From RGIG4140 sp045532865 (GTDB lineage Bacteria > Pseudomonadota > Alphaproteobacteria > CAAHEQ01 > UBA3637), in NCBI GenBank assembly GCA_045532865.1, contig JAZSGT010000025.1, positions 1 through 54,865 of the forward strand: 54,865 nucleotides of DNA, written 5' to 3'. Each line of letters starts with the position of its first letter. The stretch's first letter is position 1. This document shows positions 25,071 to 34,203 of this stretch, piece by piece. Both the position numbers and the translations under genes were made by a program. The notes under the pieces were generated by a model, which worked only from the letters and a program-made list of their open reading frames with translations, was not told where the DNA came from and did not search any database.

Positions 25071-25113
25071 AACACTAAATGTAAGTTTTTTTATAATTTT
25101 TAAGGAGAAAGAT

Positions 25114-25437
25114 ATGCGCAATATTGGCGATTTAATGAAAAAAGCTCAAATGGTTCAATCTCAAATGACAATCCTTCAAACAAAGATGGAAAAACAAGAA
25201 TTTGCAGGTGAAGCTGCAAATGGTGCTGTTAAAGTTGTTGTAACAGGGAAACATTTGCCAATTTCTGTTTCAATTAATCCAGCTATTGTTGATCCTCAGG
25301 ATACGGAAACATTGGAAGATTTGGTTTTAATCGCTATGCGTTCTGCATACGAAAATGTTGAAAAAACAATGGCTGCAGAAATGGAACGTATTCAATCTTC
25401 ATTAGGCTTGCCTTCAGGCTTTAAAATGCCATTTTAA
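25114..25437 (+). CDS. ybaB: YbaB/EbfC family nucleoid-associated protein
   Basis: A 107-residue DNA-binding protein, dimeric in characterised homologues. It begins MRNIGDLMKKAQMVQSQM, typical of the family, and has the central ANGAVKVVVTGKH. AAGGAGAAAG precedes the start. It normally stands in dnaX-ybaB-recR; here dnaX is not upstream and the CRISPR array takes that place, while ybaB has its own promoter. Confidence 0.95.
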   Translation: MRNIGDLMKKAQMVQSQMTILQTKMEKQEFAGEAANGAVKVVVTGKHLPISVSINPAIVDPQDTETLEDLVLIAMRSAYENVEKTMAAEMERIQSSLGLPSGFKMPF

Positions 25438-25446
25438 AGGTTTGAG

Positions 25447-26040
25447 ATGGCTGCTCCAGAATTAGAACAACTCATTAGTTTGCTTTCAAAATTGCCTGCG
25501 TTGGGACCTCGGTCTGCAAGGCGGGCAGTTTTGTCATTGTTGAAACAAAAAGAAAGTAAATTTGCCCCACTAGTGGCTTCAATGCAAACGGTTTTGGAAC
25601 GGGTTCAACCTTGTCCACAATGTGGAAATATGGATACGAGTGTTCCTTGCTCTGTTTGTTCTGATCTGAAAAGAGATTCTTCAATTGTCTGTGTTGTTCA
25701 AGATGTTGCAGATTTGTGGGCTCTTGAACGGGCCGGTGTATTTAAGGGTGTATATCATGTGTTGGGCGGTGTTCTTTCTGCTTTGGATGGTATAGGACCT
25801 GATGAACTTAAGATTGAAGAATTAATTGAACGTATCACAACAAAAAATGTTAAAGAAATAATTTTAGCCCTTCCAGCTTCTGTTGAAGGGCAAACAACTG
25901 TTCATTATCTTTCGGATAAATTGAAAGATTATGATGTGAATATTTCAACGCTTTCTAGAGGTGTTCCTGTTGGAGGAGAGTTGGATTATTTAGATGATGG
26001 AACGCTACAGCTGGCATTTAAGGCAAGGCGAAATGTATAG
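25447..26040 (+). CDS. recR: Recombination mediator RecR
   Basis: Part of the RecFOR pathway that loads RecA at gaps. 197 residues. It has the helix-hairpin-helix KLPALGPRSARRAVL, the zinc finger CPQCGNMDTSVPCSVC, and the Toprim domain with VVQDVADLWALE and GVLSALDGIGP. The C-terminal LSRGVPVGGELDYLDDGTL is characteristic. It begins 9 bp after ybaB, in the same transcript. Confidence 0.97.
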   Translation: MAAPELEQLISLLSKLPALGPRSARRAVLSLLKQKESKFAPLVASMQTVLERVQPCPQCGNMDTSVPCSVCSDLKRDSSIVCVVQDVADLWALERAGVFKGVYHVLGGVLSALDGIGPDELKIEELIERITTKNVKEIILALPASVEGQTTVHYLSDKLKDYDVNISTLSRGVPVGGELDYLDDGTLQLAFKARRNV

Positions 26041-26048
26041 GTGAAACA

Positions 26049-26243
26049 ATGGAAGATATAAAAAAAGCAGTCGCAAATTTAGAGCAAGCAGTTGTAAAGT
26101 TAGAAACGGCTTTATATCAAACAAAAAAAGATAAAGAGCAGGCTATTGATAAGGTGACTGAACTTAAAAATGTTATCCGTAAAACATATATGAGAATAGA
26201 TAATGCATTGGGGACATTTCACCAAAATCAGGGAGGTGAATAA
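26049..26243 (+). CDS. Small coiled-coil protein upstream of zapA (DUF4164-like)
   Basis: A 64-residue, almost entirely helical protein with heptad-like spacing (MEDIKKAVANLEQAVVKLE). Alphaproteobacteria often carry a small coiled-coil gene of the DUF4164 type directly before zapA, and the stop here overlaps the zapA start (TAATG at 26241-26245), which supports a shared role in Z-ring assembly. Function is inferred from position only. Confidence 0.75.
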   Translation: MEDIKKAVANLEQAVVKLETALYQTKKDKEQAIDKVTELKNVIRKTYMRIDNALGTFHQNQGGE

Positions 26244-26575
26244 TGGCTGTTGTATCATTAAAAATTGGAGGACGTTATTATAAATTTTCTTGTGCAGATG
26301 GGCAAGAAGGATACATGGCTACTTTGGCTGAAAATTTGGATGCAAGAGCTGAAAAATTGTTAAAATCAATTGGGTTTATGCAAGAGGGTCAATTGCTTGC
26401 AATGCTTTGCTTATTATTGGCTGAAGAAAAAAATCAACTTGAGAAAAATGTACAAGTCGAAGCGTTTATGGAAAATCAACGTCAAATTACAGAGTCGTTG
26501 AATAATTTATCGGTGAAAGTTTTGGCTCTGGCTGATGGATTAATGGAAGAAAAGACTAAAGAAGAATCAGTATGA
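26243..26575 (+). CDS. zapA: Cell division protein ZapA
   Basis: An FtsZ-bundling protein of 110 residues. The N-terminal globular part VVSLKIGGRYYKFSCADGQE followed by LAENLDARAEKL is typical; a C-terminal helix (about 26350-26570) forms the coiled-coil dimer. It overlaps ymdB by 4 bp (ATGA at 26572-26575). No 6S RNA, which often follows zapA, fits in this junction. Confidence 0.92.
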   Translation: MAVVSLKIGGRYYKFSCADGQEGYMATLAENLDARAEKLLKSIGFMQEGQLLAMLCLLLAEEKNQLEKNVQVEAFMENQRQITESLNNLSVKVLALADGLMEEKTKEESV

Positions 26576-27384
26576 AAATATTATTTTGTGGAGATGTTGT
26601 TGGCAGGGCTGGTCGCAAGCTTGTATTATCCTGTTTGCCAAAATTAAAAGAGCAATTAGGTTTAGATTTTATTATTGTGAATGGTGAAAATGCGGCACAT
26701 GGGTTTGGGATTAATCCTAAAATGTATAATGCTTTTTTAGAACATGGAGCAGATGTAATCACGCTTGGGAATCATTCTTTTGATAAACCGGATATTTTCC
26801 CAATTTTGGAGGAGGCTGATAATATTGTAAGACCGATGAATTATCCTGAAAATACAGTGGGAAAAGGTTTTTGTATTGTTAAAAGTGCTTCAGGTGTTCG
26901 AGTTGCTGTTGTGCAATTATTGGGAAGTGTTTTTATGCGTTCAGTTGAAAGTCCATTTCAATCAATTCAAAATTGGCTGCAAAAATATAAAAAAGGGCAG
27001 GATTATGATGTGTTGGTTGTTGATTTTCATGCAGAGGCAACAGCCGAAAAGGTTGCTCTTGGGCACTATTTAGATGGGCATGCATCTTTGGTTGTGGGAA
27101 CGCATACACATATTCCAACTGCAGATGCGCATGTTTTATCTTCTGGAACAGCTTATATTTCCGATATTGGGATGTGTGGAGATTATGATTCTGTTATTGG
27201 AATGAAAAAGGAACTTGCTTTTCCAAGATTTCTGGGTGGGGACAAAAAAGGTCGTTTAGAACCAGCTGAGAAAAATGCAACATTTTGTGCTGTTTGCGCA
27301 GATATTGATGAAAAAACAGGTCGTGCGAGAGAAATTTTTCCAGTTCGAATTGGGCAAACGCTTGAAAATACGCACGAAGTGTGA
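26572..27384 (+). CDS. ymdB: YmdB-type metallophosphoesterase (TIGR00282 family)
   Basis: A dinuclear metal phosphodiesterase of 270 residues; Bacillus YmdB hydrolyses 2',3'-cyclic AMP. Motifs: MKILFCGDVVGRAGR (D8), VNGENAAHGFG, LGNHSFDK, the DFHAEATAEK block and VGTHTHIPTADA. In alphaproteobacteria this gene is regularly followed by yebC and ruvC, as here. Confidence 0.93.
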   Translation: MKILFCGDVVGRAGRKLVLSCLPKLKEQLGLDFIIVNGENAAHGFGINPKMYNAFLEHGADVITLGNHSFDKPDIFPILEEADNIVRPMNYPENTVGKGFCIVKSASGVRVAVVQLLGSVFMRSVESPFQSIQNWLQKYKKGQDYDVLVVDFHAEATAEKVALGHYLDGHASLVVGTHTHIPTADAHVLSSGTAYISDIGMCGDYDSVIGMKKELAFPRFLGGDKKGRLEPAEKNATFCAVCADIDEKTGRAREIFPVRIGQTLENTHEV

Positions 27385-27425
27385 TATAAGTATAGATATT
27401 TTAAATATTAATTAAGGAAGAAATT

Positions 27426-28178
27426 ATGGCAGGACATTCACAGTTTAAAAATATTATGTATCGTAAGGGCGCTCAAGACAAAATGCGCGCAAAAATTTTT
27501 TCAAAACTTGCTCGTGAAATTACAGTAGCAGCTAAGCAAGGTGGTGGCGATCCAGCATCTAACCCAAGATTGCGTTTGGCTATTCAAACAGCTCGTTCTG
27601 AAAATATGCCAAAAGACAATATTGAACGTGCTATTTTAAAGGGAACTCAAGGAACAGATACTTCAAACTATGAAGAAGTTCGCTATGAAGGAATGGGGCC
27701 TGGAAAAGTTTCTGTTATTGTTGAAGCCTTAACAGATAATCGTGCTAGAACAGCTCCTGTATTACGTTCACTATTTTCAAAAAATGGTGGTGCATTGGGT
27801 GAAACAGGATCTGTAACATTCAATTTTGAACGTATTGGTTATATTGAATATCCAGTAGCAGTTGGAACTCCAGATGCTATTTTTGAAGCGGCATTAGATG
27901 CAGGTGCTGATGATGTTGTTTCAACAGATGAAACGCATGAAATTACATGCCAACCTGATGATTTGGCTGCTGTTCGTGATGTTTTAGAAGGCAAACTTGG
28001 TACACCAAATGTTGCAAGACGTGATTGGAAACCAATGGTTCAAAAAGAAATTACTGATTTAGAAACAGCACAAAAATTAATGAAGTTTATTGATCTTTTA
28101 AATGAAGATGATGATGTTCAACGTGTGATTACAAACGCTGATATTTCAGAAGAAATAATGGCTCAGTTAGGAGAATAA
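27426..28178 (+). CDS. yebC: YebC/PmpR family transcription or translation regulator
   Basis: A 250-residue protein with the family start MAGHSQFKNIMYRKGAQD and the conserved GGGDPASNPRLRLAI and MPKDNIERAI blocks. Members bind DNA or the ribosome; recent work on YebC-family proteins points to help with stalling at proline stretches, but the role in this organism is unknown. AAGGAAG lies before the ATG, and it is 2 bp from ruvC. Confidence 0.96.
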   Translation: MAGHSQFKNIMYRKGAQDKMRAKIFSKLAREITVAAKQGGGDPASNPRLRLAIQTARSENMPKDNIERAILKGTQGTDTSNYEEVRYEGMGPGKVSVIVEALTDNRARTAPVLRSLFSKNGGALGETGSVTFNFERIGYIEYPVAVGTPDAIFEAALDAGADDVVSTDETHEITCQPDDLAAVRDVLEGKLGTPNVARRDWKPMVQKEITDLETAQKLMKFIDLLNEDDDVQRVITNADISEEIMAQLGE

Positions 28179-28180
28179 AC

Positions 28181-28681
28181 ATGGTTCGAATCTTAGGGCT
28201 TGACCCAGGATTGAGACATACCGGATGGGGAGTCATTGAAAAAGATGGCTCCCGTTTGCGTTTTATAGCAGCAGGTGTGATTAACCCAGATGATAAAAAC
28301 GAGTTAAGTACAAGATTAAGTGAGCTTCATGTAGATTTAAAAAAAGTGATTGAAGCTTATGAACCAGATGAAGCTGCTGTTGAAGAAACGTTTGTGAATA
28401 AAAATCCAAATTCAACGTTAAAATTGGGCCAAGCAAGAGGTGTTGTTTTGTTAACTCCAGCTTTATATGAAATTCCCGTTGCTGAGTATACACCAAATCA
28501 AATAAAAAAAATGGTTGTTGGTGTGGGTCATGCTGATAAAAAGCAAGTAGATATGATGGTTCGAACACTTTTAAAATCTGTGCCAGAAAAAATTCCACCA
28601 GATGCAGCTGATGCCCTTGCAATTTCTTTGTGTCATAGTTTTTTAAGACCCGTAACATTGAAAAAAATGATGGAGAAATAG
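28181..28681 (+). CDS. ruvC: Holliday junction resolvase RuvC
   Basis: The endonuclease that resolves Holliday junctions with RuvAB. 166 residues. Catalytic acids: Asp8 (ILGLDPGLRHTGW), Glu in AAVEETF, and the Asp pair in PPDAADALAIS. ruvA and ruvB do not follow, unlike in many alphaproteobacteria; the amidase gene takes that place. Confidence 0.97.
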   Translation: MVRILGLDPGLRHTGWGVIEKDGSRLRFIAAGVINPDDKNELSTRLSELHVDLKKVIEAYEPDEAAVEETFVNKNPNSTLKLGQARGVVLLTPALYEIPVAEYTPNQIKKMVVGVGHADKKQVDMMVRTLLKSVPEKIPPDAADALAISLCHSFLRPVTLKKMMEK

Positions 28682-28683
28682 TA

Positions 28684-29211
28684 ATGAAAATTATTAAAAA
28701 ACCTTCTACTCATTTTGATGAAAGAAAATCAGAAATTGATATGATTGTTTTTCATGCAACAGCAACAAATTCAATTGATGAAACTCTTTCTATTTTTATT
28801 GAAAAAGAAGATGGTGGACGTGTTAGTTCCCATTATGTAATTGATAGAGATGGGACGATTTATCAAGTTATTCCCGAAGATAAAAGAGCATGGCATGCTG
28901 GGGTATCTTCTTGGGGAGATATTAAAGAAGATATCAATTCTCATTCCATTGGAATTGAGTTTCAGTGTCCGGCTTTGGGAGAAAGAAGTTTTCAAGATTT
29001 TTCTTTTGAACAAATTCAATCTGGCACAAAATTGTGTGCAGACATTATGAAACGATATAAAATTAAGCCTGAAAATGTTGTTGCACATTCAGATATTGCG
29101 CCAGATAGGAAGTTTGACCCAGGTGAAACGTTCCCTTGGGAAGAATTTTGCAAATTAGGATTAGCAACAAATCCAGCTCGTAGGCCAATGTTAACAAAAA
29201 CAAAATTATAG
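28684..29211 (+). CDS. N-acetylmuramoyl-L-alanine amidase (Amidase_2, AmpD/AmiD-like)
   Basis: A zinc amidase of 175 residues that cuts between MurNAc and the stem peptide. Ligands: His24 in IVFHATAT and His plus Asp in VVAHSDIAPDRKFDPG. SSHYVIDRDGTIYQVI and AWHAGVSSWG are typical of the domain. No signal peptide is visible, which favours an AmpD-like role in cytoplasmic muropeptide recycling. It starts 2 bp after ruvC and 16 bp before terC. Confidence 0.9.
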   Translation: MKIIKKPSTHFDERKSEIDMIVFHATATNSIDETLSIFIEKEDGGRVSSHYVIDRDGTIYQVIPEDKRAWHAGVSSWGDIKEDINSHSIGIEFQCPALGERSFQDFSFEQIQSGTKLCADIMKRYKIKPENVVAHSDIAPDRKFDPGETFPWEEFCKLGLATNPARRPMLTKTKL

Positions 29212-29227
29212 TAAAGGATCACAAAAA

Positions 29228-30208
29228 ATGTTAGACGCGCTATCACACTTATCAACAGGAGCAATGTGGTTTGTTTTTGCTCTGATTGTTTTTACAATTT
29301 TATTTTTAGATTTGTTTGTTTTTCATAAAAAATCTGATACACCTTCAATGAAGGGCACGTTAAAAATTTGCTTGTCATATATGGCTGTTTCATTGCTTTT
29401 TGGTTTGTTTGTTTTGTATGAAAAAGGTTTAGATATTGGTATGCTTTTTTATACAGGTTATCTTGTAGAATTTAGTTTGTCTATGGATAATATTTTTGTG
29501 ATTTCATTGGTGTTTACCTCATTAAGCATTCCAGCAATTTATCAACATAGAGTTTTGTTTTGGGGTGTTTTAGGTGCGATAGTTATGCGTGCTATTATGA
29601 TTTTGGTAGGTGCGCAGTTAGTTAGTCAATTCCATTGGGTGTTGTATCTTTTCTCTGCATTTTTAATTTATACTGGAGCAAAAATGTTAAAAGAAACGAT
29701 GAAAGATGATGATGAAGAAACAAAGGATACAGAAGCTTCAGAAGGAAAAATGCTTTCATTTATGAAGAAATGGATTCCAATGACAAATAAATTGCATGAA
29801 GAACATTTCTTTATCAAAGAAGCAGGAAAATGGGTGGCTACACCTTTGTTTTTAGCATTGGTTATTATTGAAACAATGGATGTTATTTTTGCAATAGATA
29901 GTATTCCTGCAATTTTCTTAATTACACAAGATGTTTTTGTTGTTTATACAAGTAATATTTTTGCAATTTTGGGTTTACGTTCACTTTATTTCTTATTAGC
30001 ACAAGCAGTGACAAAATTTGTTTATTTAAAACATGCATTGTCATTTGTTTTAATTTTTATTGGTTCAAAGATTTTCTTACCTTATATTGGATTAAAAGTT
30101 ACAACAAGTATTTCTTTAATTGTAACATTTGGTATTTTAGCATTAGGGATTGCACTTTCTCTTTATAAAACGAGAAATCTTGATAATAATGCTGTTGAGA
30201 AATTATAA
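29228..30208 (+). CDS. TerC/Alx family integral membrane protein
   Basis: 326 residues with about eight membrane helices. The two TerC signatures are EFSLSMDNIFVI and METMDVIFAIDSIPAI, with acidic residues inside membrane segments suited to metal ions. TerC/Alx proteins export manganese and, in recent work, support metalation of exported proteins. A charged cytoplasmic loop (KDDDEETKDTEAS) lies in the middle. The gene overlaps the convergent deaminase gene by 6 bp. Confidence 0.93.
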   Translation: MLDALSHLSTGAMWFVFALIVFTILFLDLFVFHKKSDTPSMKGTLKICLSYMAVSLLFGLFVLYEKGLDIGMLFYTGYLVEFSLSMDNIFVISLVFTSLSIPAIYQHRVLFWGVLGAIVMRAIMILVGAQLVSQFHWVLYLFSAFLIYTGAKMLKETMKDDDEETKDTEASEGKMLSFMKKWIPMTNKLHEEHFFIKEAGKWVATPLFLALVIIETMDVIFAIDSIPAIFLITQDVFVVYTSNIFAILGLRSLYFLLAQAVTKFVYLKHALSFVLIFIGSKIFLPYIGLKVTTSISLIVTFGILALGIALSLYKTRNLDNNAVEKL

Positions 30209-31450
30209 AAATGATTCTGTTAAAGATAAAAACGAATCGATAATTTCATTTTCAAATGGGTGGTTTTTGTTTTTTAGTACAAATCGCCCATTTATACATA
30301 CATCTGAAACACAAGATGAGTCGAGACTATATACACAGTGTGATTTTAAAAATTTAATAGGTTGTGTGAGGGTGTTTCTTGTATCAATGAAAATAAAATC
30401 AGCTAATGCACCTTCTTTAATAACTCCAGAATTTAATCCTAAAAATTCAGCAGGTGTTTGTTGAGCCATTTTTAAAATATTTGAAACTGGCGCAGCAGTT
30501 ATATCATGGGATTCCCCTTTGGCAGAAAGAGCGGCAACCTTCATTTCTGAAAACATACTTAATGCATTGTTTGAAGAAGCGCCATCTGTTCCAAGAGCAA
30601 CTTTTAATCCTTTTTTAAGATATGTATTTAAAGGCATTTGACCAGAATTTAGCTTTAAATTCGAAATCGGGCAATGTGCAATTAAACAGCCTCTTTCTTT
30701 AATAATGTTTTGATCTTCATCATTAAGCCATACGCAATGAGCGAGAATGGTTTTGGGTGTTAACAATCCAAGTTTATCTAAATATTTTGTTGGTGTTAGA
30801 CCTGTTTTTTCAATACAGTCAAAAACCTCTTTTTCAGTTTCTGATAAATGGATGTGTAAATAAGTATTATGTTTTTTTGCTAAATCTCGGCTAAATTGTA
30901 ATAGTTCTTTTGAAACAGTATAAACAGCATGGCAGGCAATGGTTTTGATAACTTGTTTGCAGGAACAGGGGGTTTGAATAAATTTAGTCATATCCTTTTT
31001 CTTTTGTGTTGTTTTTTGAGGATCAAACAAATCCATGGCAACACATGAAACAAGACCTCTAACGCCCATTTCATCAATGGCACGAATGGTTTCATCCATA
31101 AAGAAATACATATCATTGAAGAGAACTGTTCCACTTTTTATCATCTCCAAAATCGCCATACGTGAAGCAATATAAACATGTTCACTTGTTAATTTTTCTT
31201 CTCGTGGCCAAATGTCATTTTGTAACCAATTAAATAAATCTTTATCTTCACCAATTCCTCTTAAAAGAACCATAGGTGAGTGGGTGTGCATATTATAAAA
31301 AGCAGGAAGAATGGCTTTACCTTCTGCTTGAATAATTTCATCTGAAAGTGCTGTTGGAATGTGATCTGCAATTTTTTCAATTTTATTTTTATGAATTAAA
31401 ATATCCACAGGTTTGTTGTCTAATAATATATGTCTAATTAAGATTGACAT
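30203..31450 (-). CDS. mtaD: Amidohydrolase, probable 5-methylthioadenosine/S-adenosylhomocysteine deaminase
   Basis: A metal-dependent hydrolase of the ATZ/TRZ group, 415 residues. Metal ligands: HTHSPM near residue 55, HIHLSETEKE, AHCVWL and GTDGASSNN. FNDMYFFMDE is typical of MTA/SAH deaminases. It would turn methylthioadenosine or SAH into the inosine form in nucleoside salvage. Other substrates of this group (guanine, chlorohydrolase types) cannot be excluded. Its start codon overlaps the -35 element of the divergent eptA-like gene. Confidence 0.85.
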   Translation of the reverse strand: MSILIRHILLDNKPVDILIHKNKIEKIADHIPTALSDEIIQAEGKAILPAFYNMHTHSPMVLLRGIGEDKDLFNWLQNDIWPREEKLTSEHVYIASRMAILEMIKSGTVLFNDMYFFMDETIRAIDEMGVRGLVSCVAMDLFDPQKTTQKKKDMTKFIQTPCSCKQVIKTIACHAVYTVSKELLQFSRDLAKKHNTYLHIHLSETEKEVFDCIEKTGLTPTKYLDKLGLLTPKTILAHCVWLNDEDQNIIKERGCLIAHCPISNLKLNSGQMPLNTYLKKGLKVALGTDGASSNNALSMFSEMKVAALSAKGESHDITAAPVSNILKMAQQTPAEFLGLNSGVIKEGALADFIFIDTRNTLTQPIKFLKSHCVYSLDSSCVSDVCINGRFVLKNKNHPFENEIIDSFLSLTESFL

Positions 31451-31473
31451 TTTTAAGCCCTTTCAGTAAAATA
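31445..31473 (+). promoter_or_regulatory. Promoter of the phosphoethanolamine transferase gene
   Basis: A perfect TTGACA (31445-31450), 17 bp, and TAAAAT (31468-31473, 5 of 6). The start would be near 31480, which excludes ATG 31475 and supports ATG 31508. Confidence 0.7.
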
Positions 31474-31507
31474 CATGCAAGTTTTTATTATACAGGATAT
31501 TGGAATA

Positions 31508-33103
31508 ATGTCAAATTTGTTTTCAGCCGTTGGATATATCTTTTTAATTGGTTTTTTGCCTCTTTTTTATACTTTTTTTAGGTCATTAAAACAGGCAAAT
31601 TTAAAAAACAAACAATTTTATCAATTGTTCTTAAAAGATGTTGCTCGGACATTTCCAGTTTGTTTTTTGGTTTTGCTTCCTGTTTTTGTTATACCTCAGT
31701 ATTTGAAGGTATATTTATATATAATTCATTTTATTTTTATGCCTTTGATGTTTTTAGAATTAGGGCATATCTTTTTATTTAAAACACGGATTGGATTGAA
31801 TACTTTTTTCACATTGTTTGTTTCAAATATGAAAGAAACAAAAGAGTTTTTAACACAAAACATTCCACCGGTTCTTTTTTTGTTGGGTGTTTTGTTTTTG
31901 TGTTTGCCAGTATTCTTTTTGTGCAAAATAGAGGCTTTTTCTTTTTCTTTAAGCACACAGATTATGGGAAGTTTAATCTGTGTGCTTTTAAGTATTCCTT
32001 TTATTAGAAACTTGTTTAAAACAGGGTTTAAATTTAAAGATGGTTATGTTTTGAATCCATATAGTAACGTTATATATCATTTTTTTGAATATAAAAAAAC
32101 ATATGGAGAATTAAAAAAGATATTGGCAAAAAACACATCAAAACCTTTTGAAAAAATTCAAACAGATTTGATGGAAACAGAACCTGAAACGTATATTGTT
32201 ATTATTGGAGAATCTGCTAATAGAAGCCATTTATCATTATATGGGTATGAACGAGAAACGACGCCTTTTTCAAATAAAAGAAAAGAAGAGTTATTTGTTT
32301 TTGACAATGTTGTTTCGCCTTTTGCACAAACAATGCCTGTTCTTGAAAAAGTTTTAACATTTGCAGACAAAGAGCATCCTGAATTTTTAACACAGAAAGG
32401 GACAATTGTTGACTTTTTTAAGCAAGCAGGATTTAAAACATATTGGTTATCAAATCAATATGCTTTATCAGATACTTTGGTAACAGCTATATCTTCTCAT
32501 GCAGATTGGGAAAAGTCATATAATTTTAGTGGGATGAAACGTTTTGAAAAAACAGGTTTTGATGGGGATATGATTCCCGATATTGAAAAAATAATTCAAG
32601 ATAAATCTGTTCTTAAAAAAGTTATTTTTGTTCATTTAATTGGATCACATTCTGCTTATACAAATAGATATCCTGCAGAGTGGGCTTTTTTTAAAGAGAA
32701 TTTGCCACATAAAAATTTATCTACACAAGGTCATATATTGCTCAATGCATATGATGATAGTATTCGCTATACGGATTATGTTGTAAACAAAATTATAGAT
32801 GTTTTAAAAGAGGAAAATATCGTTTCATATTGTCTTTATTTTAGCGATCATGGAGAAGATGTTTTTGATACGACAACACGAAAAATTTTAGGCCATTCAG
32901 AACTTGCAAATATGCCGATGACAAGTGTTCCATTTTTTGTATGGACATCATCGAAATATGCAGAAAAAAGAGCTCTTATTCAATCAAATTTGATAAAAAA
33001 TAAAGATGTTCCTTATAACACAGAAAACGTTATTCATACAATTACACGATTAGCAGGTTTGATGAATGAAGATGTATCTAAAGAAAAAAGTTTGGCAGAT
33101 TAA
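31508..33103 (+). CDS. Phosphoethanolamine transferase of the EptA/CptA sulfatase-fold type
   Basis: An inner-membrane enzyme of 531 residues that would move phosphoethanolamine from phosphatidylethanolamine to lipid A, core sugar or another envelope glycan. The first ~190 residues contain about five membrane helices; a periplasmic alkaline-phosphatase-like domain follows. Motifs: IIGESANRSHLSLYGYERETTP (nucleophile Ser after GE, where EptA has Thr), HLIGSHSAY, and YFSDHGEDVF plus LGHSE (zinc ligands). ATG 31508 is chosen from the promoter position and a weak GGA upstream. Its end overlaps the convergent kinase gene by 4 bp. Confidence 0.87.
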   Translation: MSNLFSAVGYIFLIGFLPLFYTFFRSLKQANLKNKQFYQLFLKDVARTFPVCFLVLLPVFVIPQYLKVYLYIIHFIFMPLMFLELGHIFLFKTRIGLNTFFTLFVSNMKETKEFLTQNIPPVLFLLGVLFLCLPVFFLCKIEAFSFSLSTQIMGSLICVLLSIPFIRNLFKTGFKFKDGYVLNPYSNVIYHFFEYKKTYGELKKILAKNTSKPFEKIQTDLMETEPETYIVIIGESANRSHLSLYGYERETTPFSNKRKEELFVFDNVVSPFAQTMPVLEKVLTFADKEHPEFLTQKGTIVDFFKQAGFKTYWLSNQYALSDTLVTAISSHADWEKSYNFSGMKRFEKTGFDGDMIPDIEKIIQDKSVLKKVIFVHLIGSHSAYTNRYPAEWAFFKENLPHKNLSTQGHILLNAYDDSIRYTDYVVNKIIDVLKEENIVSYCLYFSDHGEDVFDTTTRKILGHSELANMPMTSVPFFVWTSSKYAEKRALIQSNLIKNKDVPYNTENVIHTITRLAGLMNEDVSKEKSLAD

Positions 33104-34074
33104 TGTGTTTTTTCTTTTAATAGCTTAGTAATAAAGTGGTATTTTCTCATAAAAATAATGAGTTGAAAGAGTTTTCTTGTTAAGTCAAAAGATATAGACC
33201 TTTGTTTTGAAAATACTTTTTTCATTTTTTGAAGCGCAAAAGAATTAAGACCTACTATCCATTTTTCATAAGGATATGAAAATTCGGTGGTGAGTATATC
33301 AATGCATTTAATTAATGAGTTTTTAGAAGGATAGAAAAAGTGCTGTCTGGCTGTTAGGCATAGTGCAAAACGAAGCAAGTCTTCTGTTGCGTATCCATAA
33401 CCAACATCTTCAAAGTCTAAGAAAGATAGGAGTTTATTTTCTTTAAAAAGGATATTGTTATGATGAAAATCACCGTGAATAATATCTTTTTGTTTTTCAT
33501 CAATTTTTAAAAATGATTCTCCTATTTTTTGAAGTTCTTTTTGGCACATTTTTAACAAAAAATTGGATAATGAAAAAGGATTTGTTTTTGCAAGCATAAT
33601 AGTGCAATTTTTTAAATAAGATTCTTGAAGTGTTTTAAAGTTATATGCAGGAATGAGAAGTTCTTTATCATTAAAAGAAATTTTTTGAAAATTTTTATAT
33701 GTATTCAAAATTTCAAACAAGTGTTTTTTTTGTACTTTATAAGAAGGTAAGGATCTTCCTTCAACAAACTCTAAAACAAAACCATAATTGTTTTTGTAAT
33801 TAAAAATAAGTTGCCCTTGCAGCGGAATTACTTTGGCAGTTGGAATATTTTGATCTGAAAGGATGTTGATAATTTTAACAAGTCGTTCGACGCCTGATTT
33901 TTGATGTTTCCATGCCAATTTGACAAGATATTTTTTGTTTTTTAGTGTTACCAAATAATTAAACGACGATGCACCACGTTTAAATTGATAAATGGATTCA
34001 ACGGGAGTTTTAAAAATATTATTAGATAAAAATTGAACAAGATCATTTAATTGGGGTATATCTTTTTTTCTCAT
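33100..34074 (-). CDS. APH-family phosphotransferase (choline/aminoglycoside kinase fold)
   Basis: A 324-residue soluble kinase. The catalytic loop is IIHGDFHHNNILF and the metal-binding LSFLDFEDVGYG follows, as in the APH family (PF01636). FKRGASSFNYLVTLK is the nucleotide-binding loop. The substrate cannot be read from sequence; the envelope-gene neighbourhood (phosphoethanolamine transferase, glycosyltransferases) favours a sugar or amino-alcohol rather than an antibiotic. ATG 34074 has AGAGG upstream; a longer start at 34110 lacks a ribosome site. Confidence 0.8.
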   Translation of the reverse strand: MRKKDIPQLNDLVQFLSNNIFKTPVESIYQFKRGASSFNYLVTLKNKKYLVKLAWKHQKSGVERLVKIINILSDQNIPTAKVIPLQGQLIFNYKNNYGFVLEFVEGRSLPSYKVQKKHLFEILNTYKNFQKISFNDKELLIPAYNFKTLQESYLKNCTIMLAKTNPFSLSNFLLKMCQKELQKIGESFLKIDEKQKDIIHGDFHHNNILFKENKLLSFLDFEDVGYGYATEDLLRFALCLTARQHFFYPSKNSLIKCIDILTTEFSYPYEKWIVGLNSFALQKMKKVFSKQRSISFDLTRKLFQLIIFMRKYHFITKLLKEKTH

Positions 34075-34203
34075 GAAATATAAACCTCTGTTTTTCTTTC
34101 TATTTAGCATAGATTTTATAAAAAAATCAAGGAAGACTTTTACATATTGTTTTTTTATAAAATATTATGTAAAGTGAAAGAAGATTTTTAATGGAGGTTT
34201 TTT

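Noticed and set aside
26570..26580. 6S RNA gene expected downstream of zapA
   Set aside because: zapA and ymdB overlap by 4 bp, leaving no room.
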